Source: Aeromonas veronii bv. veronii (lineage in GTDB: Bacteria; Pseudomonadota; Gammaproteobacteria; Enterobacterales; Aeromonadaceae). Taken from it: a stretch of 64,000 nt of DNA. Within the stretch, counting starts at the first letter, position 1, and each line of letters starts with the position of its first letter. The stretch is taken from NCBI RefSeq assembly GCF_000820225.1, contig NZ_CDDK01000028.1:93359-157358 (forward strand). Direction: 5' to 3'. Both the position numbers and the translations under genes were made by a program. The notes beneath the pieces were generated by a model that was given only the letters and a program-made list of their open reading frames with translations, made no database searches and had not been told where the DNA came from. Below, piece by piece: positions 52,917-63,880 of the stretch.

Positions 52917-53561
52917 ATGAAAACCAGAGACAGGATCATTCACAGCGCGACCGAGCTGTTCAACGATCAGGGTGAACGCAACATCACCACCAACCATATT
53001 GCGGCGCACATGGGCATCAGCCCGGGCAACCTCTACTACCACTTCCGCAATAAAGAAGACATCATCCACTCCATCTTCGACCAGTATGCCCGTCACCTGA
53101 GCGAGAGCTTCGTCCCGACCCGCAACCGTGAGATCACCCTGCAGGATCTGATGGGCTATCTCGATGCCATCTTCTATCTGATGTGGCAGTTCCGCTTCTT
53201 CTACGCCAATCTGCCGGACATCCTGAGCCGTGACGAGCCGCTGCAACAGAAGTACCTCAAGGCCCAGGAGCAGATGCGCTCCTCCGTGGTCGCGCTGCTC
53301 CGGAGCCTGCGCGAAGGGGGCATCATAGATGTCAGCGATGAAGACCTGCCGGATCTGGGCCAGACCATCAAGATGGTGGTGACCTGCTGGATCCCATTCC
53401 AGATTGCCCAGGCCCCCAACACCCGCATCACCAAACCTCTGCTCTATCAGGGCGTGTTGAAGGTGTTGTTCCTGCTGCGCCCCTATGTGCAACCCCAAGT
53501 GGCCGGACAAATCCAGCAGCTGGAACAGCACTACCGCCAGCTGGCCCAACCAGCTGGGTGA
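52917..53561 (+). CDS. TetR-family transcriptional regulator
   Basis: DNA-binding protein of 214 residues. The N-terminal HTH is [31 protein letters not shown]; the C-terminal half ([19 protein letters not shown]) resembles the TetR_C repressor domain PF13972. The ATG at 52917 follows GGAGGAA; a GTG one codon earlier is also possible. Position between hldD and kbl suggests nothing definite about its target. Confidence 0.82.
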   Translation: MKTRDRIIHSATELFNDQGERNITTNHIAAHMGISPGNLYYHFRNKEDIIHSIFDQYARHLSESFVPTRNREITLQDLMGYLDAIFYLMWQFRFFYANLPDILSRDEPLQQKYLKAQEQMRSSVVALLRSLREGGIIDVSDEDLPDLGQTIKMVVTCWIPFQIAQAPNTRITKPLLYQGVLKVLFLLRPYVQPQVAGQIQQLEQHYRQLAQPAG

Positions 53562-53676
53562 GATCTGTTTCACATTTGTTGAATATCAGCACAATCATTT
53601 GAATTTACCGCAACAGATTGCAGTAAAATGTCGCCCTCTGTTGATACGCAGCTGAAATAGCCACTAAGGATCGAGG

Positions 53677-54867
53677 ATGTCTAACGGATTCTATCGTCAC
53701 CTGACCGAGCAACTGAACCAGGTGCAAGCTGAAGGGTTGTACAAGCAGGAGCGCATCATCACCTCCGCCCAACAGGCCAGCATCGCCGTCGGCGGTGAGC
53801 AGGTACTGAACTTCTGTGCCAACAACTATCTGGGATTGGCCAACCACCCTGATCTGATCGCCGCCGCCCATCAGGGACTCGACAGCCACGGCTTCGGCAT
53901 GGCCTCGGTACGCTTCATCTGCGGCACCCAGGATCAGCACAAAGCGCTGGAGCAGAAGATGTCTGCCTTCCTCGGCACCGAAGATACCATCCTCTACTCC
54001 TCCTGTTTCGACGCCAATGGCGGCCTGTTCGAGACCCTTTTCGGTGCCGAAGATGCCATCATCTCCGATGCCCTCAACCACGCCTCCATCATCGACGGCG
54101 TGCGGCTGTGCAAGGCCAAGCGCTATCGCTACGCCAACAACGACATGGCCGAGCTGGAAGCCCAGCTCAAGCAGGCTGACGCCGACGGCGCCCGCTTCAA
54201 GCTGATCGCTACCGACGGCGTCTTCTCCATGGATGGCGTCATCGCCGACCTCAAATCCATCTGCGATCTGGCAGACAAATACGATGCGCTGGTGATGGTG
54301 GATGACTCCCACGCCGTCGGCTTTATCGGCGAGAATGGTCGTGGCACCCACGAATATTGCGGCGTGATGGATCGGGTCGACATCATCACCGGCACTCTGG
54401 GCAAGGCGCTCGGCGGCGCATCCGGCGGCTATACCTCCGGCAAGAAAGAGGTGATCGACTGGCTGCGTCAGCGCTCCCGCCCGTACCTCTTCTCCAACTC
54501 GCTGGCCCCCTCCATCGTTGCCGCCACCATCAAGGTGATCGACATGCTGGCGGAAGGTCACGACCTGCGCGCACGTCTGAAAGAGAACAGCCGTTACTTC
54601 CGCGAGCGGATGAGTGCCGCTGGCTTCACTCTGGCTGGCGCCGACCACGCCATCATTCCGGTGATGCTGGGGGATGCCAAGCTAGCCTCCGAAATGGCGA
54701 GCCGCATGCTGGCAGCCGGCATCTATGTGGTGGGCTTCTCCTTCCCGGTCGTGCCCAAGGGCCAGGCGCGCATTCGCACCCAGATGTCTGCCGCTCACAC
54801 CCGCGAGCAGCTGGACAAGGCGATCGACGCCTTCATCCGCATCGGCCGTGAACTCGGCGTTATCTGA
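53677..54867 (+). CDS. kbl: 2-amino-3-ketobutyrate CoA ligase
   Basis: PLP enzyme that splits 2-amino-3-ketobutyrate with CoA into glycine and acetyl-CoA, completing threonine breakdown. The protein has 396 residues (E. coli 398). The PLP-lysine motif [17 protein letters not shown] and the upstream [11 protein letters not shown] are intact, as is [13 protein letters not shown] near the start. tdh follows 55 bp downstream, so the two probably form the kbl-tdh operon. Confidence 0.97.
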   Translation: MSNGFYRHLTEQLNQVQAEGLYKQERIITSAQQASIAVGGEQVLNFCANNYLGLANHPDLIAAAHQGLDSHGFGMASVRFICGTQDQHKALEQKMSAFLGTEDTILYSSCFDANGGLFETLFGAEDAIISDALNHASIIDGVRLCKAKRYRYANNDMAELEAQLKQADADGARFKLIATDGVFSMDGVIADLKSICDLADKYDALVMVDDSHAVGFIGENGRGTHEYCGVMDRVDIITGTLGKALGGASGGYTSGKKEVIDWLRQRSRPYLFSNSLAPSIVAATIKVIDMLAEGHDLRARLKENSRYFRERMSAAGFTLAGADHAIIPVMLGDAKLASEMASRMLAAGIYVVGFSFPVVPKGQARIRTQMSAAHTREQLDKAIDAFIRIGRELGVI

Positions 54868-54922
54868 TTTGAATCAAGGGGCAGCAGCCCCTTTTTTCTG
54901 CATTCATATTGAAGGAACAGCC

Positions 54923-55951
54923 ATGAAAGCACTCTCCAAACTGCACAAAGAGGTCGGCATCTGGATGACGGATGTGCCGGCCCCCGAGCTCGGCCACAAC
55001 GACCTGCTGATCAAGATCCGCAAAACCGCCATCTGCGGCACCGATATCCATATCTACAACTGGGACGAGTGGTCCCAGAAGACCATTCCGGTACCCATGG
55101 TGGTCGGCCACGAATATGTCGGCGAAGTGGTCGCCATCGGTCAGGAAGTGCGCGGCTTCGCCATCGGCGATCGGGTCTCCGGCGAAGGCCATATCACCTG
55201 CGGCCACTGCCGCAACTGCCGTGCCGGGCGCACTCACCTCTGCCGCAACACCATTGGCGTTGGCGTCAACCGCCCGGGCGCCTTTGCCGAATATCTGGTG
55301 ATCCCCGCATTCAACGCCTTCAAGCTGCCGGACAACATCCCGGACGAGCTGGCCGCTATCTTCGACCCGTTCGGCAATGCGGTGCACACCGCCCTCTCCT
55401 TCGATCTGGTGGGTGAAGATGTACTCATCACCGGGGCAGGCCCCATCGGCATCATGGCCGCCGCCGTCTGCCGCCATGTGGGTGCGCGCCACGTGGTGAT
55501 CACCGACGTCAACGAATATCGACTGGAGCTGGCCCGCAAGATGGGCGCCACCCGCGCGGTCAACGTGGCCAAGGAGAAGCTGGCCGACGTGATGAGCGAG
55601 CTGGGCATGACCGAAGGGTTCGATGTGGGGCTGGAGATGTCAGGCGTCCCGAGCGCCTTCCAGGAGATGCTCGACAAGATGAACCACGGCGGCAAGATCG
55701 CCATGCTCGGCATTCCCCCCTCCACCATGGCCATCGACTGGAACAAGGTGATCTTCAAGGGGCTGTTTATCAAAGGGATCTATGGCCGCGAGATGTTCGA
55801 GACCTGGTACAAGATGGCCAGCCTGATCCAGTCCGGGCTGGATCTCTCCCCCATCATCACCCACAGATTCCACATCGACGAATTCCAGCAGGGGTTCGAT
55901 GCGATGCGCTCCGGCCACTCCGGCAAGGTGATACTGAGCTGGGATAAATAG
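54923..55951 (+). CDS. tdh: L-threonine 3-dehydrogenase
   Basis: Zinc enzyme that oxidises threonine to 2-amino-3-ketobutyrate with NAD. The protein has 342 residues (E. coli 341). The catalytic zinc region [13 protein letters not shown] and [11 protein letters not shown] and the structural zinc cluster [15 protein letters not shown] are present, as is the NAD motif [10 protein letters not shown]. The start at 54923 follows GAAGGA. A strong terminator follows at 55975. Confidence 0.97.
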   Translation: MKALSKLHKEVGIWMTDVPAPELGHNDLLIKIRKTAICGTDIHIYNWDEWSQKTIPVPMVVGHEYVGEVVAIGQEVRGFAIGDRVSGEGHITCGHCRNCRAGRTHLCRNTIGVGVNRPGAFAEYLVIPAFNAFKLPDNIPDELAAIFDPFGNAVHTALSFDLVGEDVLITGAGPIGIMAAAVCRHVGARHVVITDVNEYRLELARKMGATRAVNVAKEKLADVMSELGMTEGFDVGLEMSGVPSAFQEMLDKMNHGGKIAMLGIPPSTMAIDWNKVIFKGLFIKGIYGREMFETWYKMASLIQSGLDLSPIITHRFHIDEFQQGFDAMRSGHSGKVILSWDK

Positions 55952-55974
55952 GCCGTTTCACCCCTTGGTTACTC

Positions 55975-56003
55975 GAAACCCGGCGAATGCCGGGTTTCTT
56001 TTT
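55975..56003 (+). terminator. Terminator of kbl-tdh
   Basis: GAAACCCGGC and GCCGGGTTTC form a 10-bp stem with a GAAT loop and a T run. Confidence 0.92.
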
Positions 56004-56052
56004 ATCTCCACCACCCGAATTGCCGTGATATCGGCCAAAACTTTGCACGCAG

Positions 56053-56108
56053 AGTGTTTAACACTTCACACACAAGCGTTTAAATGGCTGTAACTATTCG
56101 GTTATAAT
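56053..56108 (+). promoter_or_regulatory. Promoter region of the cytochrome c5-like gene
   Basis: A perfect -10 box TATAAT lies at 56103-56108, 40 bp before the start codon. A weak -35 (TTAAAT or TTTAAA) lies 17-18 bp upstream. A short palindrome AGTGTTTAACACT at 56053-56065 could bind a regulator; I cannot name one. Confidence 0.5.
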
Positions 56109-56148
56109 CCCGTCGTTTACATGGATAATAAAAGACTGCTGGGAGTAT

Positions 56149-56604
56149 ATGAGCGTGTTGAAAAAACTGAGCTATTTGCTGGCTGTCGGGATGACGGCCG
56201 CCAGCTTGTCTGGGGCAGTGCTTGCTGCCGATGAGATATCACCGGAGGCCATTGCCGAGCGGATCAAACCAATCGGTCAGGTCTATACCGCCAAGGATCT
56301 GGAAGGTATTGCCGGCGCGAGTGCTGCACCGACTGCGGCCGCCTCTTCCGGTCCCCGCGATGGCGAAACGGTATACAAGGGCGCCTGCTTTGCCTGCCAC
56401 GACACCGGCGCCGCTGGTGCCCCCAAACGGGGTGACAAGGCCGCCTGGGATCCTCGCATCGCCCAGGGCATTGATACTCTCAAGAAACATGCCATCGAAG
56501 GCTTTACCGGCAAGTCCGGCATGATGCCTCCGCGCGGCACCTGTGCGAACTGTAGTGATGAAGAGATTGAAAACGCCATCCACTACATGATCGACAAGCT
56601 GTAA
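56149..56604 (+). CDS. Cytochrome c5-like periplasmic monohaem protein
   Basis: Small periplasmic electron carrier of 151 residues. Residues 1-27 are a signal peptide ending LSGAVLA-A. One haem site CFACH is present, with a likely Met axial ligand in GKSGMMPPRG, and the extra C-terminal pair RGTCANCSDEEI that forms the disulfide typical of cytochrome c5. GGGAG precedes the ATG at 56149. Probable role: electron transfer to terminal reductases or oxidases; partner unknown. Single gene with its own terminator. Confidence 0.88.
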   Translation: MSVLKKLSYLLAVGMTAASLSGAVLAADEISPEAIAERIKPIGQVYTAKDLEGIAGASAAPTAAASSGPRDGETVYKGACFACHDTGAAGAPKRGDKAAWDPRIAQGIDTLKKHAIEGFTGKSGMMPPRGTCANCSDEEIENAIHYMIDKL

Positions 56605-56610
56605 GTATTT

Positions 56611-56636
56611 GAAAGGGCCGCAATTGCGGCCCTTTC
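56611..56636 (+). terminator. Terminator of the cytochrome gene
   Basis: A perfect 26-bp palindrome of GAAAGGGCCGCAA and its complement. The following T tract is short, so efficiency is uncertain. Confidence 0.7.
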
Positions 56637-56688
56637 AATCTATCGGCTTCCGACTACTCTTGTAAGGTAGACATATCGGGAGTTGCAC

Positions 56689-58965
56689 ATGTCGGCCCAA
56701 TCCATCGAACCCCACTACTCAACTCCTCTGTTGGCGTTGGTCTCTGCCATTATGGACTTCCCGGCGCCACAAACCGCCACATCTGACGATTACGATGCCC
56801 TGATCCAGCAGATTGACCAACTCTGCCCGCTGCAACATTTCGGCATGCTGGGCCTCTCCGATACCGGTCTGAACTGGCTTTACGCCTACAAGGTCAGCGA
56901 CATCTTCAAGCAACAGCTGGGCCGTGAGCAGTCCCGCATCACCGATCAGCTCACCCAGCTGGATGAAGCCGAAGGGTGGTGCGTCTTCCCCATTGAGCAT
57001 GGCCAGATACAGTGGTTGCTGGCTCGCGGCACCCCTGCCGACCTGCCGACCCTGCGTCTGCTGCTGGAGTGTCTGGCCAAACGGCTGACCGAAACCCAGG
57101 CGGGCTCCCATCTCACCGAGCTTCCTTCGCCGCTGATCCGCAAAGACCCGAACTGGAAAAAGAAAATCGAGAGCATCAGCCGCATCATGCGGCTCGCCAA
57201 TACCCTGCCGGCTCAGGCGCTCTTCTCCCAGCTGGAAGCGGTACTGCGCCAGATGCTCACCATCGAGGACATGCTGCTGGTCAGGTTAACCAGTCAAAAG
57301 CTGGAAAAAATCTACCCCGCCCATCCCCATCAGGGAGACGAGTTCATCAGCGGCTTGTGCCACAGCACCAGCAATATCGAGGTGAGCAGGGAGTCACGCT
57401 ACTGGCACAGCATGCCGCTGCGGCTGCAACAACAGTACTTCGCCCACTTCATCATCAGCACGGCTCAACCGCTGGAGACCGACGACAAGCTGTTTCTCGA
57501 CTTCCTGCGTGGTCAGCTCACCCTGCTGCTGGAGCTGAGACGGATCCGCCAGCAGCTCAACGACATCAATACCGAAGACTCCATCAACCAGCGGCTGCAA
57601 CAGCTGCGTCAGACCAACCTCAGGCTGCAAAAGCAGCTCAAGCAGCATCAGGAGCTGGAACGGCGGCTGCAATTCGATGCGCTTCACGACCCGCTGACCC
57701 AACTGCCCAACCGCGCGCTGTTGATGAACCACCTCAACCACGCCATGACCCACTACAACCGCTACAAGTCACCGGGATTCGCGGTAATTTTTATCGATGT
57801 GGATCACTTCAAGCAGATCAATGACACCCTGGGCCACAGCGCTGGCGATCAGCTGCTCAAGGAGGTGAGCCGCCGCCTGCAGACCTGCATCCGGCAAAAC
57901 GATCTGGTGGCCAGACTGGGGGGCGACGAGTTCGTCATCTATCTGGACAGCAGCAAGAGCGACGATGACATCAGCCCGGTGCTCAACCGCATTATCAGCC
58001 GTCTCTCCTACCCGTTCCGGCTACTCGGCAACGAGCTGAGCATTACCGTCAGCCTTGGGGTATCGAGCGTCTCCGAGCAAACCTCAGATATCAGCCAGCT
58101 GCTCCATCAGGCCGATTTGGCCATGTATCAGGCCAAGCGCAATGGTCGCAGTCGCATCGTCAGCTACTCGGATGATTGTATCAACCAGAACTGGAATTCG
58201 CCGGAAGAGATGCTGGCCAGAGCCCTGCGGGAGGGGCGTATCGTCCCCTACTTCCAGCCGGTGATCCGGCTGCAGGATAGCCGCCTGACCGGACTGGAGG
58301 TGATGGCGCGCTGGCTGACCGAGGAGGGGATTCTGAAGGATGCGTTCGACTTTATTCCGCTGGCAGAGCAGTGCGGTCTGATACTGGAGCTGGATTACCA
58401 GATCCTGCGCCACACCTGCCAACAGCTGAAGAACTGGCTGCCAATCTCCGGGCAGGGCAAGTTCAAGGTCGCCATCAATCTGTCGGGCAAACATCTGGTC
58501 AACCATGACCACATCATGCGGCTGATGGGAATTATCGAAGAGGAAGGGGTCGCCCCCGGCTATCTGATTTTTGAATTCAACGAGCGGGAGCTGTCGCGAC
58601 AAGATTCCGATGCACTGGCATCCCTGCATGACCTGAGGGCCAAGGGTATCCAGATCAGCCTCGATGATTTCGGCACCGGCTTCTCCTCCCTCAACGCCTT
58701 GTTCCACTTCCCGGTGGATTACATCAAGGTGGATGACAGCTTTACCCAGAGGATGCTGCAATCGCCCAAAGATTTGGCGCTAATCCGCGCCATGCGGGAT
58801 ATCTGTCAGGATCTCGATTACACCCTGGTCGTCGAGGGGATCGAGAACCAGCAGCAGTTGCAGAAGCTGATTGATATCGGCTGCCGGATGGGGCAAGGGC
58901 GCTATATCTCACCGCCCATGCCGGGAGCAGATATAGTGCCGCTACTGACCCCGGCCAATCCTTAG
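56689..58965 (+). CDS. Cyclic-di-GMP enzyme with GGDEF and EAL domains
   Basis: Protein of 758 residues. Residues 1-300 form an N-terminal sensory part that is GAF-like in feel, and residues 300-330 a coiled coil (LRQTNLRLQKQLKQHQELE). The GGDEF domain has intact G411-G-D-E-F415 and an RQND inhibitory site five residues before it. The EAL domain has E537-V-M in place of EAL but keeps the metal-binding and catalytic pattern: INLSGKH, FEFNERELS, DDFGTGFSSL, VVEGIEN and GQGRY. Both activities are therefore plausible. The ATG at 56689 follows GGGAG. No transmembrane helix is evident. Confidence 0.9.
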   Translation: MSAQSIEPHYSTPLLALVSAIMDFPAPQTATSDDYDALIQQIDQLCPLQHFGMLGLSDTGLNWLYAYKVSDIFKQQLGREQSRITDQLTQLDEAEGWCVFPIEHGQIQWLLARGTPADLPTLRLLLECLAKRLTETQAGSHLTELPSPLIRKDPNWKKKIESISRIMRLANTLPAQALFSQLEAVLRQMLTIEDMLLVRLTSQKLEKIYPAHPHQGDEFISGLCHSTSNIEVSRESRYWHSMPLRLQQQYFAHFIISTAQPLETDDKLFLDFLRGQLTLLLELRRIRQQLNDINTEDSINQRLQQLRQTNLRLQKQLKQHQELERRLQFDALHDPLTQLPNRALLMNHLNHAMTHYNRYKSPGFAVIFIDVDHFKQINDTLGHSAGDQLLKEVSRRLQTCIRQNDLVARLGGDEFVIYLDSSKSDDDISPVLNRIISRLSYPFRLLGNELSITVSLGVSSVSEQTSDISQLLHQADLAMYQAKRNGRSRIVSYSDDCINQNWNSPEEMLARALREGRIVPYFQPVIRLQDSRLTGLEVMARWLTEEGILKDAFDFIPLAEQCGLILELDYQILRHTCQQLKNWLPISGQGKFKVAINLSGKHLVNHDHIMRLMGIIEEEGVAPGYLIFEFNERELSRQDSDALASLHDLRAKGIQISLDDFGTGFSSLNALFHFPVDYIKVDDSFTQRMLQSPKDLALIRAMRDICQDLDYTLVVEGIENQQQLQKLIDIGCRMGQGRYISPPMPGADIVPLLTPANP

Positions 58966-58967
58966 AG

Positions 58968-60980
58968 TTAACCCTTCTTGAACAACGCCCGCAGGTTGGC
59001 AACACCGACCTGCCCCTTCTGCTGGCGCTCCTCGGCAGTCACCTTCTTCTGGTTTTCCCATTCAAGATCATCCTGCGGCAGCTCCAGCAGGAAGCGGCTC
59101 GGCTCTGGCCGTACCGACTCGCCAAACTGACGCCGCTCCTTGCAGAGGGTAAAGGTCAGCTCGGTCTGGGCCCGGGTGATGCCCACGTAGGCGAGACGCC
59201 GCTCCTCCTCCACGTTGTCTTCATCTATGCTGGTCTGGTGGGGCAGCAAGCCCTCCTCCATCCCCACCATGTAGACATAGGGGAACTCCAACCCCTTGGA
59301 GGCATGCAGCGTCATCAACTGCACCTGATCCGCATCATCCTCCCCTTCGTTGCGCTCCATCATGTCGCGCAGGGTGAGGCGAGTGACCACCTGGGCCAGC
59401 GTCATCGACTCCTCCAGCTCATCCCCTTCCAGCATCTCGGTGATCCAGCGATAGAGGGTGGAGACGTTCTGCATCCGCATTTCGGCCGCTTTCGGGCTGG
59501 GGGAGGTCTCGTAGAGCCACTCTTCGTAGTGGATCTCCTTAATCATGTCCCGCACCGCCTCCACCGGATTGCCGCGCAGCGCTTGATCGCCAAGGCGCAC
59601 CAGCCAGTTGGTGAATGCCTGCAGGGCCACGAGGCCGCGGCCGGAAAGATGCTGCTCCAGCCCCAGCTCGAAGCTGGCGGCAAACAGACTCTTGCCACGT
59701 TGGTTGGCGTATTGGCCAAGCTTTTCGAGGGTGGTGGGGCCAATCTCGCGGCGCGGCAGGTTGACCACCCGCAGAAAGGCGGTGTCCTCATCCGGATTCA
59801 CCAGCAGCTTGAGGTAGGCCATGATGTCCTTGATCTCGGTGCGGGAGAAAAACGAGGTACCGCCCGAGATACGGTAAGGAATCCGGTTGGTCATCAACGC
59901 CTTCTCGAAGATGCGCGACTGATGGTTGCCCCGATAGAGGATGGCGTAATCCTTGAACCGGGTGCGGTTCATAAACTTGTGGCCCATCATCTCGGCAGCG
60001 ATCCGCTCCGCTTCGTGCTCCTCGTTCTTGGCAAACAGCACCTTGAGCTTTACCCCTTCATCCAACTCGGAGAAGAGCGCCTTGTCATAGACGTGCGGGT
60101 TGTTGGCGATCAGGATGTTCGCGCACTTGAGGATCCGCCGCTTGGAGCGATAGTTCTGCTCCAGCTTGATCAGCTTGAGGCTGGGGAAATCTTCGCTTAG
60201 CAGCACCAGATTCTGCGGCTTGGCACCGCGCCAGGAGTAGATGGACTGGTCATCATCCCCTACCACGGTAAAACGTGCCCGCTCGCCGACGATCTGCTTC
60301 ACCAGCTCGTATTGGCTGGTGTTGGTGTCTTGGTACTCATCGACCAGCAGATAGCGGATCTTGTTCTGCCAGCGCTCGCGAACCTCCTGATTGCTCTTGA
60401 GCAACAGGGTCGGCATCACGATGAGGTCGTCAAAATCCAGCGCGTTATAGGCCACCATCTGGCGGTGATAGCGCTCATAGAGCTGGGCCATTAGCACCTC
60501 TTCCGGCCCGCGAGCGATGCGCATGGCGCGGGCTGGCAGGATAAGGTCGTTCTTCCAGTTGGAGATTTGGCTGATCAGGGCCGAGAGCTTGTCCTTGTCG
60601 TTGTCGAGCTCGTCTTCAGTCAGCTCTTTCAGCAGTGCCAGCTGATCGGTGTCGTCGAACAGGGAGAAGTTCGCCTTGAGATTCAGGCTCTTGTGCTCAC
60701 GACGAATGATATCGAGCCCCAGGGTATGGAAGGTGGAGACCATCAGCCCCCGCGCCTCCTTGCGACCCAAAGTCTGGCCAACCCGCTCCTTCATCTCCCG
60801 CGCAGCCTTGTTGGTAAAGGTGACCGCCGCTATGTTGCGCGCACTGTAGCCGCACTGCTGCACCAGATAAGCAATCTTGTTGGTGATGACGCGGGTCTTG
60901 CCCGATCCGGCACCCGCCAGCACCAGGCAAGGGCCGGAAACATACTTGACCGCTTCGTTCTGATTGGGGTTGAGCTTCAT
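58968..60980 (-). CDS. rep: ATP-dependent DNA helicase Rep
   Basis: SF1 3'-5' helicase of 670 residues (E. coli 673) that clears proteins ahead of replication forks. The N-terminus [20 protein letters not shown] and Walker [12 protein letters not shown] are typical of Rep, as are [20 protein letters not shown] and [16 protein letters not shown]. The start at 60980 matches the family; an upstream in-frame start is not conserved. It faces the GGDEF-EAL gene with only 2 bp between stops. Confidence 0.96.
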   Translation of the reverse strand: MKLNPNQNEAVKYVSGPCLVLAGAGSGKTRVITNKIAYLVQQCGYSARNIAAVTFTNKAAREMKERVGQTLGRKEARGLMVSTFHTLGLDIIRREHKSLNLKANFSLFDDTDQLALLKELTEDELDNDKDKLSALISQISNWKNDLILPARAMRIARGPEEVLMAQLYERYHRQMVAYNALDFDDLIVMPTLLLKSNQEVRERWQNKIRYLLVDEYQDTNTSQYELVKQIVGERARFTVVGDDDQSIYSWRGAKPQNLVLLSEDFPSLKLIKLEQNYRSKRRILKCANILIANNPHVYDKALFSELDEGVKLKVLFAKNEEHEAERIAAEMMGHKFMNRTRFKDYAILYRGNHQSRIFEKALMTNRIPYRISGGTSFFSRTEIKDIMAYLKLLVNPDEDTAFLRVVNLPRREIGPTTLEKLGQYANQRGKSLFAASFELGLEQHLSGRGLVALQAFTNWLVRLGDQALRGNPVEAVRDMIKEIHYEEWLYETSPSPKAAEMRMQNVSTLYRWITEMLEGDELEESMTLAQVVTRLTLRDMMERNEGEDDADQVQLMTLHASKGLEFPYVYMVGMEEGLLPHQTSIDEDNVEEERRLAYVGITRAQTELTFTLCKERRQFGESVRPEPSRFLLELPQDDLEWENQKKVTAEERQQKGQVGVANLRALFKKG

Positions 60981-61161
60981 GGGCCGGATCTCTTGGCTTA
61001 TGATGAGGGGCGGCATTGTACCAGAAATCACCCGATGAGCCGTACCTGCTGCACGGCAGGCAACCGCCCATCGGGCTTATCGCGCCTTGTGTTCGGGCGC
61101 TATTTTCAGGATCATGACCGACCTTTCGAGATGATGACTTTTTCCAGATGATGAGGGGAGC

Positions 61162-62382
61162 ATGAATCAGCAACAGCACGACCAACTGCGCAGCCAGTTT
61201 CCGGCCTTGGCGCAGGAGGTAAACGGCCACCCTCTGGTCTATCTGGACAACGCCGCCACAACCCAGAAGCCGCGCGCGGTACTGGATGCCATCGCTCACT
61301 ACTATGGGGCCGACAACGCCAACGTGCACCGCGCCGCCCACGCCCTGAGTGGCCGTGCCACCCGCGCCTTCGAAGCGGCCCGCGAGACGGTCGCCCGCTT
61401 TATCAATGCGCCCCACAGCCACGAGGTGATCTGGACCCGCGGCACCACGGAGGCGATCAATCTGGTGGCCCAGAGCTGGGGGATGAGCGAGCTCAAGGCA
61501 GGGGACGAAATTATCCTCAGCACGCTGGAGCACCACGCCAATATCGTCGCGTGGCAACTGGTCGCCCAACGCACAGGAGCGGTGATCCGGGTCATCCCCC
61601 TCAATGAGCGGGGCGATCTCGATCTGGCCGCCTATCACGCCATGCTGGGGCCACGCACCCGGCTGGTGAGCGTGGCCCACGTATCCAATGCCCTTGGCAC
61701 CGTCAATCCGGTCACCTGGATAGTAGAGGCCGCCAAAGCGGTTGGCGCCGTGACGCTGATCGACGGCGCCCAGGCGGTGGCTCATCTCGAGGTGGATGTG
61801 CAAGCCATCGGTTGCGACTTCTACGCCTTCTCCGGCCACAAGCTCTATGGCCCGACCGGCATCGGTGTGTTGTGGGGCTGCACCGAGCTATTGGAGCGGA
61901 TGCCGCCCTGGCAAGCCGGTGGCGAGATGATCGATCGGGTCAGTTTCAGCGGCACCACCTTCAATACCCTGCCCTTCAAATTCGAGGCGGGCACCCCCCA
62001 TATCGCTGGTGCTATCGGCCTCGCCGCAGCCATCGACTTTGTGATGGGGCAAGATCGGCAATGGCTCGCCAACCATGAGCAGGCGCTGACCGACTATCTA
62101 GTCGCAGGCCTGCAACAGGTGCCGGGGCTGCGCCTGATCGGCGAGCCCGACCAGCGCGCCGGTGCGGTCTCTTTCTTACTGGAGGATATCCACCCGCAAG
62201 ATGCCGCTACCCTGCTCGACATGCAGGGGATCGCCCTGCGAGTCGGCCATCACTGCGCCATGCCACTGATGGAATCGCTCGGGATCGGCGGCACCATACG
62301 TGCCTCGCTGGCCTGCTACAACAATCGGGACGATGTCGACGCCCTGCTGGCCGCCCTGCACAAACTCAGTGACTTCTTTTAA
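61162..62382 (+). CDS. csdA: Cysteine desulfurase CsdA
   Basis: PLP enzyme that takes sulfur from cysteine and passes it to CsdE. The protein has 406 residues (E. coli 401). The PLP-lysine motif is FSGHKLYGPTGIGVL, and the active Cys lies in the C-terminal RVGHHCAMPLMESLG. It is a group II desulfurase like SufS; the neighbouring csdE and tcdA identify it as CsdA. GAGGGGAGC precedes the ATG. Confidence 0.93.
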   Translation: MNQQQHDQLRSQFPALAQEVNGHPLVYLDNAATTQKPRAVLDAIAHYYGADNANVHRAAHALSGRATRAFEAARETVARFINAPHSHEVIWTRGTTEAINLVAQSWGMSELKAGDEIILSTLEHHANIVAWQLVAQRTGAVIRVIPLNERGDLDLAAYHAMLGPRTRLVSVAHVSNALGTVNPVTWIVEAAKAVGAVTLIDGAQAVAHLEVDVQAIGCDFYAFSGHKLYGPTGIGVLWGCTELLERMPPWQAGGEMIDRVSFSGTTFNTLPFKFEAGTPHIAGAIGLAAAIDFVMGQDRQWLANHEQALTDYLVAGLQQVPGLRLIGEPDQRAGAVSFLLEDIHPQDAATLLDMQGIALRVGHHCAMPLMESLGIGGTIRASLACYNNRDDVDALLAALHKLSDFF

Positions 62383-62395
62383 GGCAGACAATCCA

Positions 62396-62830
62396 ATGAA
62401 CAGCCTCGCAACCTATACCCGGATAGGCGTTGAGCCCGACACAAATAGCATCCGTCAGCAATTTGCGGCAGTAAACGGCTGGGAGAACCAGTACCGGCTC
62501 ATTATCCAGCTCGGCAAGCAGCTGCCTGCACTGCCCAGCGAATGGCAGCAGGAGGCATTTCGCCTCAAGGGATGTGAAAGCCAGGCTTGGCTGAAGGGAG
62601 AACAAAGCGAGGATGGCTGCTGGCACTTTGCCTGTGATTCCGATGCTCGCATCGTGCGTGGCCTCATCGTCATCGTGTTGGCGGCACTCAACCACCAATC
62701 GTCTGCGGCGATCCAGGCATTTGATATGGAAGGGTATCTCACCGAACTGGGACTTGAGAAACACTTGAGCCCGTCACGAGGTAACGGGCTCAGAGCGATC
62801 GTACTGGCGATCCGGGAACAGGCTGTCTAA
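62396..62830 (+). CDS. csdE: Sulfur acceptor CsdE (SufE family)
   Basis: Sulfur acceptor of 144 residues. The active-site Cys is in LKGCESQAWL, the typical SufE-family motif, and the rest (GLIVIVLAALNHQS; YLTELGLEKHLSPSRGNGL) fits. It starts 13 bp after csdA. It works with CsdA and TcdA in the sulfur relay. Confidence 0.93.
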   Translation: MNSLATYTRIGVEPDTNSIRQQFAAVNGWENQYRLIIQLGKQLPALPSEWQQEAFRLKGCESQAWLKGEQSEDGCWHFACDSDARIVRGLIVIVLAALNHQSSAAIQAFDMEGYLTELGLEKHLSPSRGNGLRAIVLAIREQAV

Positions 62831-62851
62831 CCCGCTCTGTTCAGTGGTCGA

Positions 62852-63688
62852 TTAAGCTTCGCCAATCGATCCAGCTTCTTCATTCCCGCTCTCTTTCTCG
62901 GCTCGGGCGCCCCGCTCGGCAATCTTCTTCAATACCCGGGACGCGGCAACCAGCCCGAAGGTTGCCGTCACCGGCGTCACGGCGCCAAAACCGGAGGCGC
63001 AATCCATCTTCATGGTGCCATCGCTGGCGGCCTTGGCCTGACAGGTGCCACCATTACCATCCGGATAACTCAGCTGCTCGGTTGAGAAGACACACTCCAC
63101 CCCGAATTTGCGCGCCGGATTCTTGCTGAAATTGTGCAACCGGCGCAGGTCGGAGCGCACCTTTGCCGCCAACGGGTCTTGAATAGTCTTGGCCAGATCG
63201 GCCACGGTTATCTGGGTCGGATCCATCTGCCCGCCAGCACCACCCGCCACAATTACCGGTATCTTGTTGCGCTTGCAGAAGGCAATCAGCGCCACCTTGG
63301 CCTTGACCGAGTCGATGGCGTCCACCACATAGTCAAACTCCCGCTTGATATGCTCGGCCAGATTATCGGCAGTGACGAAATCATCCACCTCGATCACTTC
63401 GCAATCCGGATTGATGGCGCGAATACGCTCGGCCATCACCTCGGTCTTGAGGCGACCGACCGTCCCCTGCATAGCGTGGATCTGGCGATTGGTGTTGGTG
63501 ATGCAGATATCGTCCATGTCGATCAGGGTGATCTGGCTGATACCGGCGCGGGCCAGCGCCTCGGCCGCCCAGGAGCCTACGCCGCCGATCCCCACCACAC
63601 AGACCTTGGCCTGGCTAAAGGAACGCAGGGCATTCTGACCATAAAGACGGGCAATGCCCCCGAATCGCTGTAGATATTCTGCTTTCAT
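62852..63688 (-). CDS. tcdA: tRNA threonylcarbamoyladenosine dehydratase
   Basis: E1-like enzyme (CsdL/YgdL) of 278 residues that turns tRNA t6A37 into cyclic ct6A. The ATP-binding loop GIGGVGSWAAEALARAG is at about residues 35-51, with DMDDICITNTNRQ and the FGAVTPVTATFGLVAAS C-terminal part. The start at 63688 matches the family. It converges on csdE with 21 bp between stops, the same linkage as csdA-csdE-csdL in E. coli. No terminator hairpin is visible between them. Confidence 0.93.
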   Translation of the reverse strand: MKAEYLQRFGGIARLYGQNALRSFSQAKVCVVGIGGVGSWAAEALARAGISQITLIDMDDICITNTNRQIHAMQGTVGRLKTEVMAERIRAINPDCEVIEVDDFVTADNLAEHIKREFDYVVDAIDSVKAKVALIAFCKRNKIPVIVAGGAGGQMDPTQITVADLAKTIQDPLAAKVRSDLRRLHNFSKNPARKFGVECVFSTEQLSYPDGNGGTCQAKAASDGTMKMDCASGFGAVTPVTATFGLVAASRVLKKIAERGARAEKESGNEEAGSIGEA

Positions 63689-63842
63689 ACCACCACCTTG
63701 CTTGAGGGCGGCCATTATAACGGCAACCACCGCCAGCCGCGATGGCAGAACCGGAGAAAATCGGGGAGGAAAAATGGAGAAAACGGCAGGGAAGAGGGAA
63801 TAAAAGGTCAGTTATTAGACGATTTTATGAATTGCAGGCAAT

Positions 63843-63869
63843 AAAAAACCCCGCTCGATGAGCGGGGTT
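63843..63869 (-). terminator. Terminator of the rRNA operon
   Basis: CCCCGCT and AGCGGGG form a 7-bp stem, followed on the minus strand by a run of six T. It lies just past the 5S gene. Confidence 0.85.
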
Positions 63870-63880
63870 CTTAAATTGGG

